A stretch of 64,000 nucleotides of DNA from Stutzerimonas kirkiae (GTDB taxonomy: Bacteria > Pseudomonadota > Gammaproteobacteria > Pseudomonadales > Pseudomonadaceae): contig NZ_QJUO01000010.1 of the NCBI RefSeq assembly GCF_004327335.1, positions 54,935 to 118,934 of the forward strand, given 5' to 3'. Position numbers and translations under genes: made by a program. The notes under the pieces were generated by a model. The model was not told where the DNA came from. It did not search any database and worked only from the letters and a program-made list of their open reading frames with translations. Numbering within the stretch: position 1 is the first letter of the stretch; each line of letters begins with the position of its first letter. Below are positions 18,328 to 28,468 of this stretch, piece after piece.

Positions 18328-19962
18328 ATGGACCTGCTGCGCAGATTCCCGATCAGCAAGCGGCTCTGGCTGATTCCGCTATTCGCTACTTTCATGCTGT
18401 TCACCCTTGGCCTGCTGATGATCCTGCAGGTACGCAGCGATCTCTACGAAAGCAAGGACGTGATGACACGCCATGTGGTCGAGACCGCCGCCGGTATTCT
18501 CCAGCATTACCAGCAGTTGGAAAGCAACGGTAGCCTGAGCCGCGAGCAGGCCCAGCAAGCCGCACTGGAGCAGGTACGCACCCTGCGCTACGACGACCAC
18601 GACTATTTCTGGATCAACGACCTGCAACCGAAAATGATCATGCACCCGATGCAGCCGGTACTCGAGGGGCAGGATCTTTCACGCCACAAGGACCCGAACG
18701 GCAAGGAACTGTTCAACGAGATGGTCGCAGTGGCCAAACAGCACGGAGCCGGCGCGGTGGCCTACCAATGGGCGCGTCCGGGCGAGAGTGCGCCGGTTTC
18801 CAAGACCTCCTACGTACAGTTGTTCCAGCCATGGGGCTGGATCATCGGCTCGGGTATCTATATCGACGACGTGGAACAGGAATTCAACAACTACCTGTTG
18901 CGCTTCTCGCTGATCGGCCTGTTGATCGCCCTGATAATGGCCAGCATGGTGGCGATCCTGATCCGCAGCATCACCCAGCCCCTGCAGCACTCGATAGCCG
19001 CCATGGCCAACATCGCCAGTGGCGAAGCGGACCTGACACGCAACCTGGACGTGGCCGGGCGCGACGAACTGGCGACCCTTGGCAGGGACTTCAACCGCTT
19101 CACGGAAAAACTGCGCACGCTGATCGGCCAGTTGCAGCAGACCTCCGACACGCTGAAGCACTCCTCGCACAGCCTTGGCGAACTCTCGCAACGCACCCAT
19201 AGCCAGAGCCAGCAACAGCTGCAACAGATGGAACTGGTGGCCACGGCCGTCAACGAAGTGACCTACGCGGTGCAGGAAGTGGCCAAGAACGCCGAACAGG
19301 CCGCCACCGAAGTGGATATCGCCGACAAGCAGGCCCGCCAGGGGCAGTTGAATATCGAGACGACCCTGCAGCAGATCGACCAGCTCTCGGGCACCATCAC
19401 CCAGGCGGTCGATGTGATCCAGTCGCTGGCGCAGGAAACCAGCAAGATCGGTTCGGTACTCGAGGTGATCGGTTCGATTGCCGAACAGACCAACCTGCTG
19501 GCCCTCAACGCCGCCATCGAAGCGGCCCGCGCCGGCGAACAGGGCCGTGGCTTCGCCGTGGTGGCCGACGAAGTACGCCTGCTGGCACAGCGCACACAGC
19601 AATCGACGGCGGAGATCCAGGGCATGATCGAACGCCTGCAGCAGAATTCGGGCGCCGCCGTGGATGTGATCATGGCCAGCAACCGGGCTTCGCAACTGAC
19701 GGTCGAGCAGGCCAGCCAGGCCGGCGAGAGCCTTGGCCAGATTGCCCAGTCGCTACGCAACCTGTCAGGCCTCAACGCCTCGATCGCCAGTGCGACACTG
19801 CAACAGTCCCATGTCGCCGAGGATATCAACCAGAATGTCACCCAGGCTGCCGCCCTGGCCCAGGAAAGCACCAGGGCCGCTGAACAATCCAGCGGTGCCG
19901 GCAAGCACCTGGACGAACTGGCGGAACGCCTGAACCGGCTGCTGAGCCAGTTCAAGGTGTAG
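18328..19962 (+). CDS. Methyl-accepting chemotaxis protein with single Cache (sCache_2) domain
   Basis: The 544-residue receptor has TM1 at about 13-33, a periplasmic sCache_2-type domain (about 35-190), TM2 at 192-212, HAMP at about 213-265 and the signalling hairpin. Sensor hallmarks include [20 protein letters not shown] and [13 protein letters not shown]. The tip has [20 protein letters not shown] and [17 protein letters not shown]. sCache_2 receptors in pseudomonads commonly sense short organic acids, but the ligand here is not known. The start follows GGAG at 8 nt. Confidence 0.93.
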   Translation: MDLLRRFPISKRLWLIPLFATFMLFTLGLLMILQVRSDLYESKDVMTRHVVETAAGILQHYQQLESNGSLSREQAQQAALEQVRTLRYDDHDYFWINDLQPKMIMHPMQPVLEGQDLSRHKDPNGKELFNEMVAVAKQHGAGAVAYQWARPGESAPVSKTSYVQLFQPWGWIIGSGIYIDDVEQEFNNYLLRFSLIGLLIALIMASMVAILIRSITQPLQHSIAAMANIASGEADLTRNLDVAGRDELATLGRDFNRFTEKLRTLIGQLQQTSDTLKHSSHSLGELSQRTHSQSQQQLQQMELVATAVNEVTYAVQEVAKNAEQAATEVDIADKQARQGQLNIETTLQQIDQLSGTITQAVDVIQSLAQETSKIGSVLEVIGSIAEQTNLLALNAAIEAARAGEQGRGFAVVADEVRLLAQRTQQSTAEIQGMIERLQQNSGAAVDVIMASNRASQLTVEQASQAGESLGQIAQSLRNLSGLNASIASATLQQSHVAEDINQNVTQAAALAQESTRAAEQSSGAGKHLDELAERLNRLLSQFKV

Positions 19963-19969
19963 GCAGTCG

Positions 19970-20007
19970 CAAGCTGCAAGATAGATATTGCTTTCACTTG
20001 CAGCTTG
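19970..20007 (+). terminator. Inverted repeat after the chemoreceptor
   Basis: CAAGCTGCAAG (19970-19980) and CTTGCAGCTTG (19997-20007) form a perfect 11-bp stem starting 8 nt after the MCP stop. It belongs to the recurring AGCTTGAAGC/CAAGCTGCAAG group of gene-end palindromes in this window. Confidence 0.45.
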
Positions 20008-20153
20008 AGGCTCAGACTTTGGGCTGATCGATAAAAATTTCGACTTTTCGAATTTCGATGTGACTTCCAGCCTCCCTGCCGGCATCAACAGTACCAAGCC
20101 GACACGCGATGAGCCGCGCGGCACATTTCGGATGCCCCAGAGAGATACTTGCA

Positions 20154-20423
20154 ATGACCCACACACTGCGCTTCAACGATGCCCTTCTGATCACTGACCG
20201 TGCTTTCCAGCCCTTCCACTGCGTGGCCTGGACCCAGCAAGGCGGCAATGGTGAGGTCAGCATCAGCGTCATGGACAATAGCCAGTCGTGCATCCTCGGT
20301 CGTTGCAATATCGCCAGCAGTGTCTACAGCGACCCGGTGAAACTGGGCAGCATCCTGCAGCAGGCCCGTGAGCGTCTGAGCGACAAGGGCCTCAACCTGT
20401 CGCCCTGGAGCATGCCGGCATAA
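20154..20423 (+). CDS. Small conserved-looking protein of unknown function (89 aa)
   Basis: The frame starts MTHTLRFNDALLITDRAF and is preceded by AGAGA at about 7 nt; an upstream ATG at 20109 is possible but lacks a good ribosome-binding site. The protein is soluble-looking, mixed alpha/beta, with Cys at residues 23, 44 and 49. It ends NLSPWSMPA. Codon usage is like the neighbours and a strong terminator follows, which supports a real gene. I do not recognise the family. Confidence 0.65.
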   Translation: MTHTLRFNDALLITDRAFQPFHCVAWTQQGGNGEVSISVMDNSQSCILGRCNIASSVYSDPVKLGSILQQARERLSDKGLNLSPWSMPA

Positions 20424-20451
20424 CGACACCCCATCCGCTTCCGTATCTTTC

Positions 20452-20485
20452 GAAACCCCCGTGTAGCTCGCGGTGAGGGGTTTTC
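20452..20485 (+). terminator. Hairpin after the 89-aa gene
   Basis: GAAACCCC (20452-20459) pairs with GGGGTTTTC (20477-20485) with one bulged base, 29 nt after the stop. It lies in the gap between the small gene and the convergent cyclase gene. Confidence 0.55.
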
Positions 20486-20532
20486 ATCGCGAGCACGGCA
20501 GGAGAGCGTCGCCACGGAGGCTGCCGGGCATG

Positions 20533-21492
20533 TCAGCCGCTATAAAGACTGGTGCGATTACGCCCCTGCGCCTTGGACTCGTAGAGGGCCCTGTCGGCCA
20601 TCGCGATCAGTTGCTCCGGCCCCTGCGGGGCCTGTAGGGTGCTGGATATCCCCAGGCTGATGGTGAAACGGACGGCCTGCCCTTCATAGCTCACCTCCTG
20701 CGCCTGCACCGCCTCACGCAGGCGCTCGGCGAAGATCAGCGCACCGTCCAGGTCGGTCTCCGGCAGCAGCACGGCGAACTCTTCTCCGCCATAACGGCCC
20801 GCCACATCCGACTCGCGCACCGTCATGCGCACGACATCGGCCACCCGGCGAATCACCGTATCGCCGGTCTGGTGCCCGAATGTGTCGTTGATCCTCTTGA
20901 AATGGTCGATATCGAACATGACCAGCGATGCATGGCCTCCCGAGCGGCCATAGCGGGCACATTCCTGGCGCAGCCGCTCTTCCCAGTGCCCGCGGTTGTA
21001 GAGCCCGGTCAGCCGGTCGGTGCTCGACAACCGTTGCAGCTCCCGGTTGGCCGCCTGCAATTGGTGACGGTTGGTCGCCACATCGGTCACGTCGTAGATC
21101 AGCAGGCAGACCTGGTCGACGACACCGCTCAGGCCCTTCAGCGGCAGGATCGTGGTGTTCTGGTACATGAAATCTTCCAGCCCGGTGATCGGCTGGTAGT
21201 TCTTGAAGTGCAACAGATAAGGCCGCTGCTCCCAAATGGTGAAGGTTGGCGTGCCAAGCGTCGCCACCGTTTCCACCTTGCGCCGGAACCAGGCTTCGTC
21301 CACTTCGGGGAACAGTTCGAAGAACGGCTGGCCGAAGGCTTCGGAAGGCAAGCGCCCGGAACGGTTCTCCATGAAGGTGTTCCAGACCTCCACGCGATAG
21401 TCGCGGTCGAGCACGACCACACCGATGTCGATGCTCTGCACTATCGCCAGCAGGCCATGCAATTCGCCCAGACGGTTCTTGTCCAACAGCAT
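20533..21492 (-). CDS. PAS-GGDEF diguanylate cyclase
   Basis: The 319-residue soluble protein has an N-terminal PAS domain (about 10-140, VVVLDRDYRVEVWN) and a C-terminal GGDEF domain (about 155-319). The active-site motif is GGEEF at 235-239. The inhibitory I-site RESD (226-229) lies five residues before it, in the canonical position. It should therefore make c-di-GMP and be product-inhibited. The start codon directly abuts the stop of the preceding response-regulator gene with no gap (TGA then ATG), so the two are translationally coupled and probably function in one pathway. Confidence 0.92.
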   Translation of the reverse strand: MLLDKNRLGELHGLLAIVQSIDIGVVVLDRDYRVEVWNTFMENRSGRLPSEAFGQPFFELFPEVDEAWFRRKVETVATLGTPTFTIWEQRPYLLHFKNYQPITGLEDFMYQNTTILPLKGLSGVVDQVCLLIYDVTDVATNRHQLQAANRELQRLSSTDRLTGLYNRGHWEERLRQECARYGRSGGHASLVMFDIDHFKRINDTFGHQTGDTVIRRVADVVRMTVRESDVAGRYGGEEFAVLLPETDLDGALIFAERLREAVQAQEVSYEGQAVRFTISLGISSTLQAPQGPEQLIAMADRALYESKAQGRNRTSLYSG

Positions 21493-22479
21493 TCAGTTCA
21501 CCAGATAGGCGATCTTGCGCGACAGCAGTTCCACCGAGTCTTCGGTGAACAGCAGCAGCAGATCGAAATGAATGTCATGGCCTTCGATACTGTAGCTGAG
21601 CTCCACGGCCAGTGTCTTGCGCCAGCGCGATCGGTTGACATTGATCAGTTCGGCGATCGAGGCATGCTGCCCCAGTACTTGGGGGTGCCCCTGGGAGAAG
21701 ACCAGGTCGATCTGCTCGGCAATACCGCTCAGGCAGGCGCTGATCAACAGGCTCGACAGGTCGAGGAGCATCTCCATGTCCTGGTAGCTATCGCCACTGC
21801 CCATCAGCCGCGCCATGTCGCGGATATCGGAATCGTGGAAGATCAGCAGTGCCTCTCCCGCTATGCCACCGCCGATATACCCTTGGCAAACCGCCGTCAG
21901 CCGGTCCCGGCAAGCCGCATCCGCCAGGGCCATATGCAACTCGCCCACTTCCAGGATATTGACGTTCGGCACCGGCAACTGGATGAACACCCCCAGCACA
22001 TGGGCGAGCAGCGCCGCCGCCCGCCCCATGGCGACGTTCACCACTTCCCGGAACGCATCGCGAAAACCGATGGACTCGCCCTGGCCGCGCTCGCCGATCT
22101 GTCGCAGTGCGTTCAATAGCCCGAGGTCCGCCAGGGTCCGCAGCAGTTGCAGAGGGTCGGCCGGCTTGCGGATAAAGGCTTTGGCACCCAGCGACAATAC
22201 CCGCCGTACGGCCTGCTCCTGAATATCGGCGGAAACCACGATGACCTGGCAGTCATGGGCCTCTTCGCGCAAACAGGCCAGAACCTGATAGCCATCCATC
22301 TCTGGCATCGTCAGGTCCAGCAGCATCAGGTCCACGCCGCCCTGGCGAATGCGCTCGAGCGCCGCACTACCGCCATCGACCTGTTCGACAGTGACCTGCC
22401 AGTCGAGGGGAAGCGCACGCAGCAATTGCTTGCGTGCAAGCGAAGAGTCGTCACAAATCAGTAGAACAGGGGGAGACAT
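21493..22479 (-). CDS. Response regulator with REC and CheC-like output domain
   Basis: The 328-residue protein starts with a receiver domain: acidic pocket D10/D11, phospho-acceptor D55 in LMLLDLTMPEMDG, S83, and K105 in FIRKP. The C-terminal half (about 130-325) contains DAFREVVNVAMGRAAALL, resembling the helix of CheC/CheX/FliY-type phosphatases. It also has repeated LL-rich strands. The family is known for CheY-P dephosphorylation or flagellar-switch association, but whether phosphatase residues are active here is not shown. It is cotranscribed with the PAS-GGDEF gene. No kinase gene is adjacent. Confidence 0.82.
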   Translation of the reverse strand: MSPPVLLICDDSSLARKQLLRALPLDWQVTVEQVDGGSAALERIRQGGVDLMLLDLTMPEMDGYQVLACLREEAHDCQVIVVSADIQEQAVRRVLSLGAKAFIRKPADPLQLLRTLADLGLLNALRQIGERGQGESIGFRDAFREVVNVAMGRAAALLAHVLGVFIQLPVPNVNILEVGELHMALADAACRDRLTAVCQGYIGGGIAGEALLIFHDSDIRDMARLMGSGDSYQDMEMLLDLSSLLISACLSGIAEQIDLVFSQGHPQVLGQHASIAELINVNRSRWRKTLAVELSYSIEGHDIHFDLLLLFTEDSVELLSRKIAYLVN

Positions 22480-22663
22480 GCCTTACTCTCAGAACCCTCG
22501 GAGCGAGCGAGAAGCTTATCCCAGCCGGAGGTCGAATGGGCGATGCATGGCAAAATAATGGCATCGTTCCGATGGAACGGCTTCAAGCTGCAAGAAAAGC
22601 ATCCCGGGTTTCGGCGAATGATGGCGCGCCCCGGGAACCCCGCTTGCCGCTCATCGCTGCTCG

Positions 22664-23308
<645 letters not shown>

Positions 23309-23370
23309 CTAAATCAGTAGGAAATAAGGTAGCAGGTACAGATCGGCGGGTAGCGGCAGAGAAAAAGCGA

Positions 23371-23408
23371 CGAAACGTCAACAGGCCCTTGGGGCTGTTG
23401 ACGTTTCG
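23371..23408 (-). terminator. Strong hairpin downstream of cti
   Basis: CGAAACGTCAACAG (23371-23384) and CTGTTGACGTTTCG (23395-23408) are perfectly complementary over 14 bp, and GGCCC/GGGGC can extend the stem into the loop. The TTGACGTTTCGGC end of this element also appears downstream of the exonuclease III gene near 54366. Confidence 0.55.
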
Positions 23409-23445
23409 GCATGGATGGCCGGATAGAGGCACAAACGGACAGCCG

Positions 23446-23518
23446 AAAAGCGCTGGAGGCTGAACGACCGGCACACGGCGCCAGCGCTTTCGTCCAGCGT
23501 TCAGCCATCAGCGCTTTT
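23446..23518. repeat. Long palindrome of the AAAAGCGCTGGAGGCTG family, copy 1
   Basis: The left arm (23446-23465) and right arm (23499-23518) are inverted copies of AAAAGCGCTGGAGGCTGAAC with one mismatch. Related palindromes are found at 27304-27348 and 33668-33751. They may act as terminators. Confidence 0.55.
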
Positions 23519-23626
23519 AATCGAAGGCCGAAGGCCGCTTGTGCTTCGAAGAAGCCCGTTCGAAGGACTGGATTGGAAATATATTTCCATCTGAATCAAT
23601 GAGTTGAAGCGAAACGTCGATGACCC

Positions 23627-25894
23627 CTAGAGATTCTGGTAGCGATTCATATCGAGAACGCCCTCTTCGAGCGGCTCGGTTTCCTGGATATAGGCACTCA
23701 TGTCATGGAAGTAACGCCAGAATTCCGGATGGCTGCGCCTTATTCCCCAACGCTCCACCAGTGCCTCCAGGTCCTGACTGTTCGTCGCCAGTTCCAGGCT
23801 GCGGACGAACCCCGGCACCTCGCTCGCCGGCAGGTTGAAGATGAAGTTCGGATAGCTGCTCAGAACCCCGGGGTGGATCGTCAGGGTATCCAGCCGCGGC
23901 TGATAGCGCAGGCTCTCGCCGAGCATGAAGGCCACGTTGCTGTGCGCCCGATTGCGCAGCAGGCTGTAGACCTCGCGCGAGCCGTCGCTTGCTTCTACCC
24001 GCAGCAGGGTCGCCTCGGGCAGTTGCTGGATGACCTTTAGCCCTGCGGCCAGACGCCCGCTCAGACGGCTCAGAGATTGTTCGGCCGCCTGTATCTGTGC
24101 ATGCAGCCGTGGACGGTGGCAATGGCTTCCCCGGCAACGGTTGATCGGGTCGGGTGTCGCGTTAATGCTGGCGAAGCGCTCCAGCAGGGCGTCCGCGAAC
24201 TGCTGGAGCGGCTCCCGTTGCGACAGTTGCAGGCCGCTCGGCGACTTGCGATCGAGCGCCTGGTAGTCGATCCACAATTTGAGCTGACCGCCGTTCTGGT
24301 ACCAGTCGTCGAGGATCGCCTTGCGCCCGTCCGCTGGCATGAGGCGCAGGAAGTTCTGCTCGGCGCCATTGCGGATCAGGTCGAAGTACAAGCGTGTCTG
24401 CGCCTGGTGGGCGACATTGCCGAAAACATCGAAATTGACCACCAACTGGTAATAGGTGCGCTCCAGCAACGGGTAGTCCATCCACCAGAACGTCTGCGGC
24501 AGTCCCCCGATCAGGCCCTTGTTCACCGATGCGCTGTCATGGTGGCGGAACACCGTCAGCAGCGCATTGTCGTTGCCGGACCATATGTGCTCCCAGTCCG
24601 GCGCCGGGGCATTCCGGTAGCTATTGGTGCGCAAAGCCTCATACTGGTTGCGCTTGTCCCGGTAGCTGCGCCACAGGCCGAGCAGGTCGCCGATCTCGTC
24701 CCATTGCCCGGGCATCGACAACAACCCGGTGGCTTCGGCCCGGTAGCCGGCATCTTTGACATAGAGATCATGCCCGGGCTGCTGGAACATCACCCAGAAA
24801 TGATCGCGAATCACATCGGTGGCGATCTGGCCGCGGCAGACCGGCCCGCGGATAAAGGTGCGGACGAAATATTCCGCGTTGTCGAGCATGAACTGATAGC
24901 GGGAGCGGGCCGGGATCGCTTCGAAGGTCAGGAACGGATTGGAGCGGTGCCCTGCCCCATAACCCGGCAACCGCTCGACTTGCCAGTCACCGGCGAACAG
25001 CAGTTGCCGTGTGCGGGCCAGCTTCTGTGCACTCAGGGGATAAGTGATGTGGGTCTTGTGCACGATCACGCCCTGCACCGGACGGATCCGGTAATGGAAG
25101 TCGGTACCTGGGTCGTCATTGGGGCGCCGGGTGGCGATCGGATCGACCGGCTGGCCACTGGGGGTGCGCGAGCGCACCAGTTCGAAGAAGTGCCCCGTGC
25201 GGCCACCATCGAAATGCAGATGGGCCAGGAACAGATGCTCATACAGCCAGCGGCTGGCCAGGCGCTCGCGCGCCGACGAGCCGTTGAGCAGGCGCTCCCA
25301 TTCGTCGATCTGCCGTTGCTCGTCCGCCGTAGCCCGTATCGTTTCGATCTCGATCGGCGCGCCCTGCGCGAACCAGCGCTGCAGGGTCGCGTAGTCCTCA
25401 TCGGCCAGGCCGGTCACGGCGAACGGCATGCCGGCACTGGCGTGCTTGCGTGCATAACTGTCGAAATCGCCCGGCAGCGGGCACTGGTTCTCGCGGTTGA
25501 TGCCGATGTCCAGGTCATCCGGCAACCTGGCATTGGCCGGCAACGGGTTGTTGCGCCCCAGCTCCAGCATGCGCGCCATCAGCGAAGCCTGCTCCTGCAC
25601 CACCGAGTGGAAGCCCCGCTGGCGCCAGGCCTCTTCGCCGTGGCCATCCAGGTAAAGGCGCGAGGTTTCCTGTGCCTTGGTCCGCGTGCCGTTATACACC
25701 GGCAGCTTGCTCGCACCGCGCTGCAGCCCCTCGCCGTTGCCCAGGTTCAACTGGCAGGGCGCGTCGTAGCAGGCATGGCAGGCGACGCAGTTCCTGGTGA
25801 GGATCGGCTGGATGTCCCGGGAGTAGGAAACATCCTGTGCCTGTACCGCAAAAACGCATGTCATCAGCAAAGCAGCGAGCAACCGCGGGATCAT
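23627..25894 (-). CDS. cti: Fatty acid cis/trans isomerase
   Basis: The 755-residue periplasmic cytochrome-type enzyme starts with a signal peptide (1-20, VFAVQAQ end). It contains a heme c site C36-x-x-C39-H40 in [13 protein letters not shown]. The following [16 protein letters not shown] and [19 protein letters not shown] segments are characteristic of Cti. Cti converts cis- to trans-unsaturated fatty acids in membrane phospholipids in response to solvents or heat, and is largely confined to Pseudomonas, Vibrio and relatives. The gene stands alone and is divergent from apeB. Confidence 0.95.
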   Translation of the reverse strand: MIPRLLAALLMTCVFAVQAQDVSYSRDIQPILTRNCVACHACYDAPCQLNLGNGEGLQRGASKLPVYNGTRTKAQETSRLYLDGHGEEAWRQRGFHSVVQEQASLMARMLELGRNNPLPANARLPDDLDIGINRENQCPLPGDFDSYARKHASAGMPFAVTGLADEDYATLQRWFAQGAPIEIETIRATADEQRQIDEWERLLNGSSARERLASRWLYEHLFLAHLHFDGGRTGHFFELVRSRTPSGQPVDPIATRRPNDDPGTDFHYRIRPVQGVIVHKTHITYPLSAQKLARTRQLLFAGDWQVERLPGYGAGHRSNPFLTFEAIPARSRYQFMLDNAEYFVRTFIRGPVCRGQIATDVIRDHFWVMFQQPGHDLYVKDAGYRAEATGLLSMPGQWDEIGDLLGLWRSYRDKRNQYEALRTNSYRNAPAPDWEHIWSGNDNALLTVFRHHDSASVNKGLIGGLPQTFWWMDYPLLERTYYQLVVNFDVFGNVAHQAQTRLYFDLIRNGAEQNFLRLMPADGRKAILDDWYQNGGQLKLWIDYQALDRKSPSGLQLSQREPLQQFADALLERFASINATPDPINRCRGSHCHRPRLHAQIQAAEQSLSRLSGRLAAGLKVIQQLPEATLLRVEASDGSREVYSLLRNRAHSNVAFMLGESLRYQPRLDTLTIHPGVLSSYPNFIFNLPASEVPGFVRSLELATNSQDLEALVERWGIRRSHPEFWRYFHDMSAYIQETEPLEEGVLDMNRYQNL

Positions 25895-26014
25895 GAGCGA
25901 TGGTCCGGAAAAAAAGCTGCGATTGTAAAGCCAGTCACACTTATGAAGCGAGCCGGGCTCGCAAGCGGATCGAATGCGCTAGACTGCGCGCCACCGCCGT
26001 ATGGAGCCGTGTCA

Positions 26015-27304
26015 ATGCAAGCAACACTCAACCAGGGACTGATCGACTACCTGGGTGCCTCGCCCTCGCCCTTCCATGCCACCGCCAGCCTGGCGCAGAG
26101 GCTGCGCAGCGGCGGATATGAGCGCCTGGACGAGCGTGAAAGCTGGCAACTGCAGGCCGGGGGCCGCTACTACGTCACCCGCAACGACTCCTCGATCATC
26201 GCCTTCCAGCTCGGCACGCAGCCTATGAGCGAACAGGGCATTCGCCTGGTCGGCGCACATACCGACAGCCCCTGCCTGCGCGTCAAGCCGCACCCGGACC
26301 TGCATAGCCAGGGTTTCTGGCAACTGGGCGTGGAGGTCTACGGCGGCGCCCTGCTGGCCCCCTGGTTCGATCGCGACCTGTCCCTCGCCGGGCGCCTCAC
26401 CTACAGCCGGGATGGCCATATCGAAAGCCAGTTGATCGACTTCAGGCAGGCCATCGCGACCATCCCCAACCTGGCCATCCACCTCAATCGCGAAGCCAAC
26501 CAGGGCTGGGCCATCAACGCCCAGAAGGAACTGCCGCCGATCCTGGCGCAGGTCGCCAGCCAGGACGCCTCGGACTTTCGCGCCCTGCTGGCGGAACAGT
26601 TGAGTCGCGAGCACGACCTGGTGGCCGATGTAGTCCTCGACTTCGAACTTGGCTTCTACGACACGCAGCCGGCCAGCCAGATCGGCCTGAACGGGGAATT
26701 CATCGCGGGCGCACGCCTGGACAACCTGCTTTCCTGCTATGCCGGCCTGCAGGCATTGCTGGCGGCGACGCCAGAGCAGAGCTGCATGCTGGTCTGCACC
26801 GACCACGAGGAAGTCGGCTCATCCTCCTGCTGCGGTGCCGACGGGCCTTTCCTGGAGCAGGTGCTGCGCCGCATCCTGCCGGAAGAGGACGCGCTGCAGC
26901 GGACCATCAACCGCTCGTTGCTGATTTCCGCCGACAATGCCCATGCGGTTCATCCCAACTACCCGGAAAAACATGACGGCAACCACGGGCCCAAGATCAA
27001 CGCGGGGCCGGTGATCAAGGTCAACAGCAACCAGCGCTATGCCACCAGCAGCGAAACCGCCGGTTTCTTCCGCCACCTGTGCCTGACCGAGGAAGTGCCG
27101 GTACAGAGCTTCGTCACCCGCAGCGACATGGGTTGCGGCTCGACCATAGGCCCGATCACCGCCAGCCGCATCGGCGTGCGCACGGTGGATATCGGCCTGC
27201 CGACCTTCGCCATGCACTCGATCCGCGAACTGGCCGGCAGCCAGGACCTGGCGCACCTGGTCAAGGTACTGACAGCGTTCTATCGCAGCGCCGAACTGCC
27301 TTGA
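26015..27304 (+). CDS. apeB: M18 family aminopeptidase
   Basis: The 429-residue enzyme has the M18 metal ligands in H82 (GAHTDSP), D236 (ARLDNL), E265/E266 (DHEEVGSSS), the Asp of SADNAH and the His of FAMHSIREL. It is a dinuclear metallo-aminopeptidase acting on peptide N-termini, cytoplasmic. The start [14 protein letters not shown] is preceded by GGAG at 8 nt. The much longer open frame upstream runs antisense through cti and is not coding. Confidence 0.95.
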   Translation: MQATLNQGLIDYLGASPSPFHATASLAQRLRSGGYERLDERESWQLQAGGRYYVTRNDSSIIAFQLGTQPMSEQGIRLVGAHTDSPCLRVKPHPDLHSQGFWQLGVEVYGGALLAPWFDRDLSLAGRLTYSRDGHIESQLIDFRQAIATIPNLAIHLNREANQGWAINAQKELPPILAQVASQDASDFRALLAEQLSREHDLVADVVLDFELGFYDTQPASQIGLNGEFIAGARLDNLLSCYAGLQALLAATPEQSCMLVCTDHEEVGSSSCCGADGPFLEQVLRRILPEEDALQRTINRSLLISADNAHAVHPNYPEKHDGNHGPKINAGPVIKVNSNQRYATSSETAGFFRHLCLTEEVPVQSFVTRSDMGCGSTIGPITASRIGVRTVDIGLPTFAMHSIRELAGSQDLAHLVKVLTAFYRSAELP

Positions 27305-27348
27305 AGCACTGGAGGCCGGGCGACGACCTCGTCCGGCCTCCAATGCTT
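27304..27348. terminator. Bidirectional terminator, palindrome family copy 2
   Basis: A 16-bp stem (27304-27319 with 27333-27348, one mismatch) with 13-nt loop lies between the convergent apeB and oxidoreductase genes. The right arm ends ATGCTTTT. The sequence is a diverged version of the AAAAGCGCTGGAGGC palindromes. Confidence 0.65.
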
Positions 27349-27364
27349 TTCCGGCTGTTCCGGC

Positions 27365-28324
27365 TCAAAGCCCGGGGTCGATCAGCAGCGCCACCTTGCC
27401 CGCCACCGTATTGCTTTCCAGGGTCGCGAAGGCCGCCTCGACATCTCCGATGGGAAAGCTGAACTCCAGGCGTGGCGACAGCCGGCCATCGGCGAACAGC
27501 GGCCACAGCTTCTCCCGCATCTGCGCCAGCAACTGCGCCTTGAAGTCATCGTCTCGCGTGCGCAGCGTCGAACCGATAAGTTGAATCCGCTTGCCGAGCA
27601 ACAGCGCCAGGTCCAGTTCGGCCTTGCGCCCGCCCATCAGCCCTATGACCACCAGGCGGCCATCCTGGCGCAGCAACTGCAAGTTCAGCGCGGCATACTT
27701 GGCGCCGACCGGATCGAGAATCACATCGAAGGGGGCGAAATCGCGCAGGGCCTCCAGCCCTTCTCCACGCAGCACGCCGCCCTGGGCGCCAAGCGATTCG
27801 CAGTAGGCCAGCCGCTGCGCCGAGCCGACGCTCACCCAGCACGGGTTGTCGAACGCCCGGCACAATTGAATGGCCGCCGAGCCGACGCCGCTGGCGCCGG
27901 CATGCAACAACACCTTCTCCCGGGGCTTCAGGCCACCGAGTTGGTAGAGATTCAGCCAGGCCGTGGTATAGACCTCCAGCAGCACCGCCGCCTCGACCAG
28001 GCTCAGCCCCTGCGGCACCGGCAGCACATGGCGCGCATCCACCACCACCTCCTCGGCGATGCCGCCGCCAGCCAGCAGCGCGCAGACACGATCACCGACC
28101 CGCCACGGGCCGTCGCCGCCCACTTCACTGATGACCCCGGCGCATTCCAGGCCGAGAACCTGCGTCACACCGGCCGGCGGCGGGTAGAGGCCGGCACGCT
28201 GCAACAGGTCGGCACGATTGAGCCCGGCGGCCGCCACGCGGATACGCACCTGCCCCTGGCCACAGGCCGGGGTCGGGTGCTCGCTCCACTCCACACGCCC
28301 TTCGATACCTTGCAATGCCTTCAT
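27365..28324 (-). CDS. Zinc-free NAD(P)H quinone oxidoreductase (PIG3/QOR-like MDR)
   Basis: The 319-residue medium-chain reductase has the N-terminal GroES-like domain (AAAGLNRADLLQRAGLYPPPAG, seen as NRADLLQR plus YPPP) and a Rossmann domain with HAGASGVGSAAIQL. It matches the PIG3 subgroup of quinone oxidoreductases, which reduce quinones with NADPH. No zinc-binding Cys set is present. The start MKALQGIEG follows GGAGG at 5 nt. It is divergent from prc. Confidence 0.9.
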   Translation of the reverse strand: MKALQGIEGRVEWSEHPTPACGQGQVRIRVAAAGLNRADLLQRAGLYPPPAGVTQVLGLECAGVISEVGGDGPWRVGDRVCALLAGGGIAEEVVVDARHVLPVPQGLSLVEAAVLLEVYTTAWLNLYQLGGLKPREKVLLHAGASGVGSAAIQLCRAFDNPCWVSVGSAQRLAYCESLGAQGGVLRGEGLEALRDFAPFDVILDPVGAKYAALNLQLLRQDGRLVVIGLMGGRKAELDLALLLGKRIQLIGSTLRTRDDDFKAQLLAQMREKLWPLFADGRLSPRLEFSFPIGDVEAAFATLESNTVAGKVALLIDPGL

Positions 28325-28468
28325 ACTGCCTCCATAGTGGTCCTGTCTGTGCCCGCCACCGCAACCCAACCGGCTTCATCTCGGGCCAATTCGCTTCCGC
28401 GCCTGAACCGGCGCCCAATCTGATGGCCTAATATGCGTTATTTTCCATCCTCACGCCGCCCATACTCC

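Noticed and set aside
24077..26014. Long in-frame upstream extension of apeB
   Set aside because: It runs antisense through cti. The conserved M18 N-terminus and ribosome-binding site place the start at 26015.
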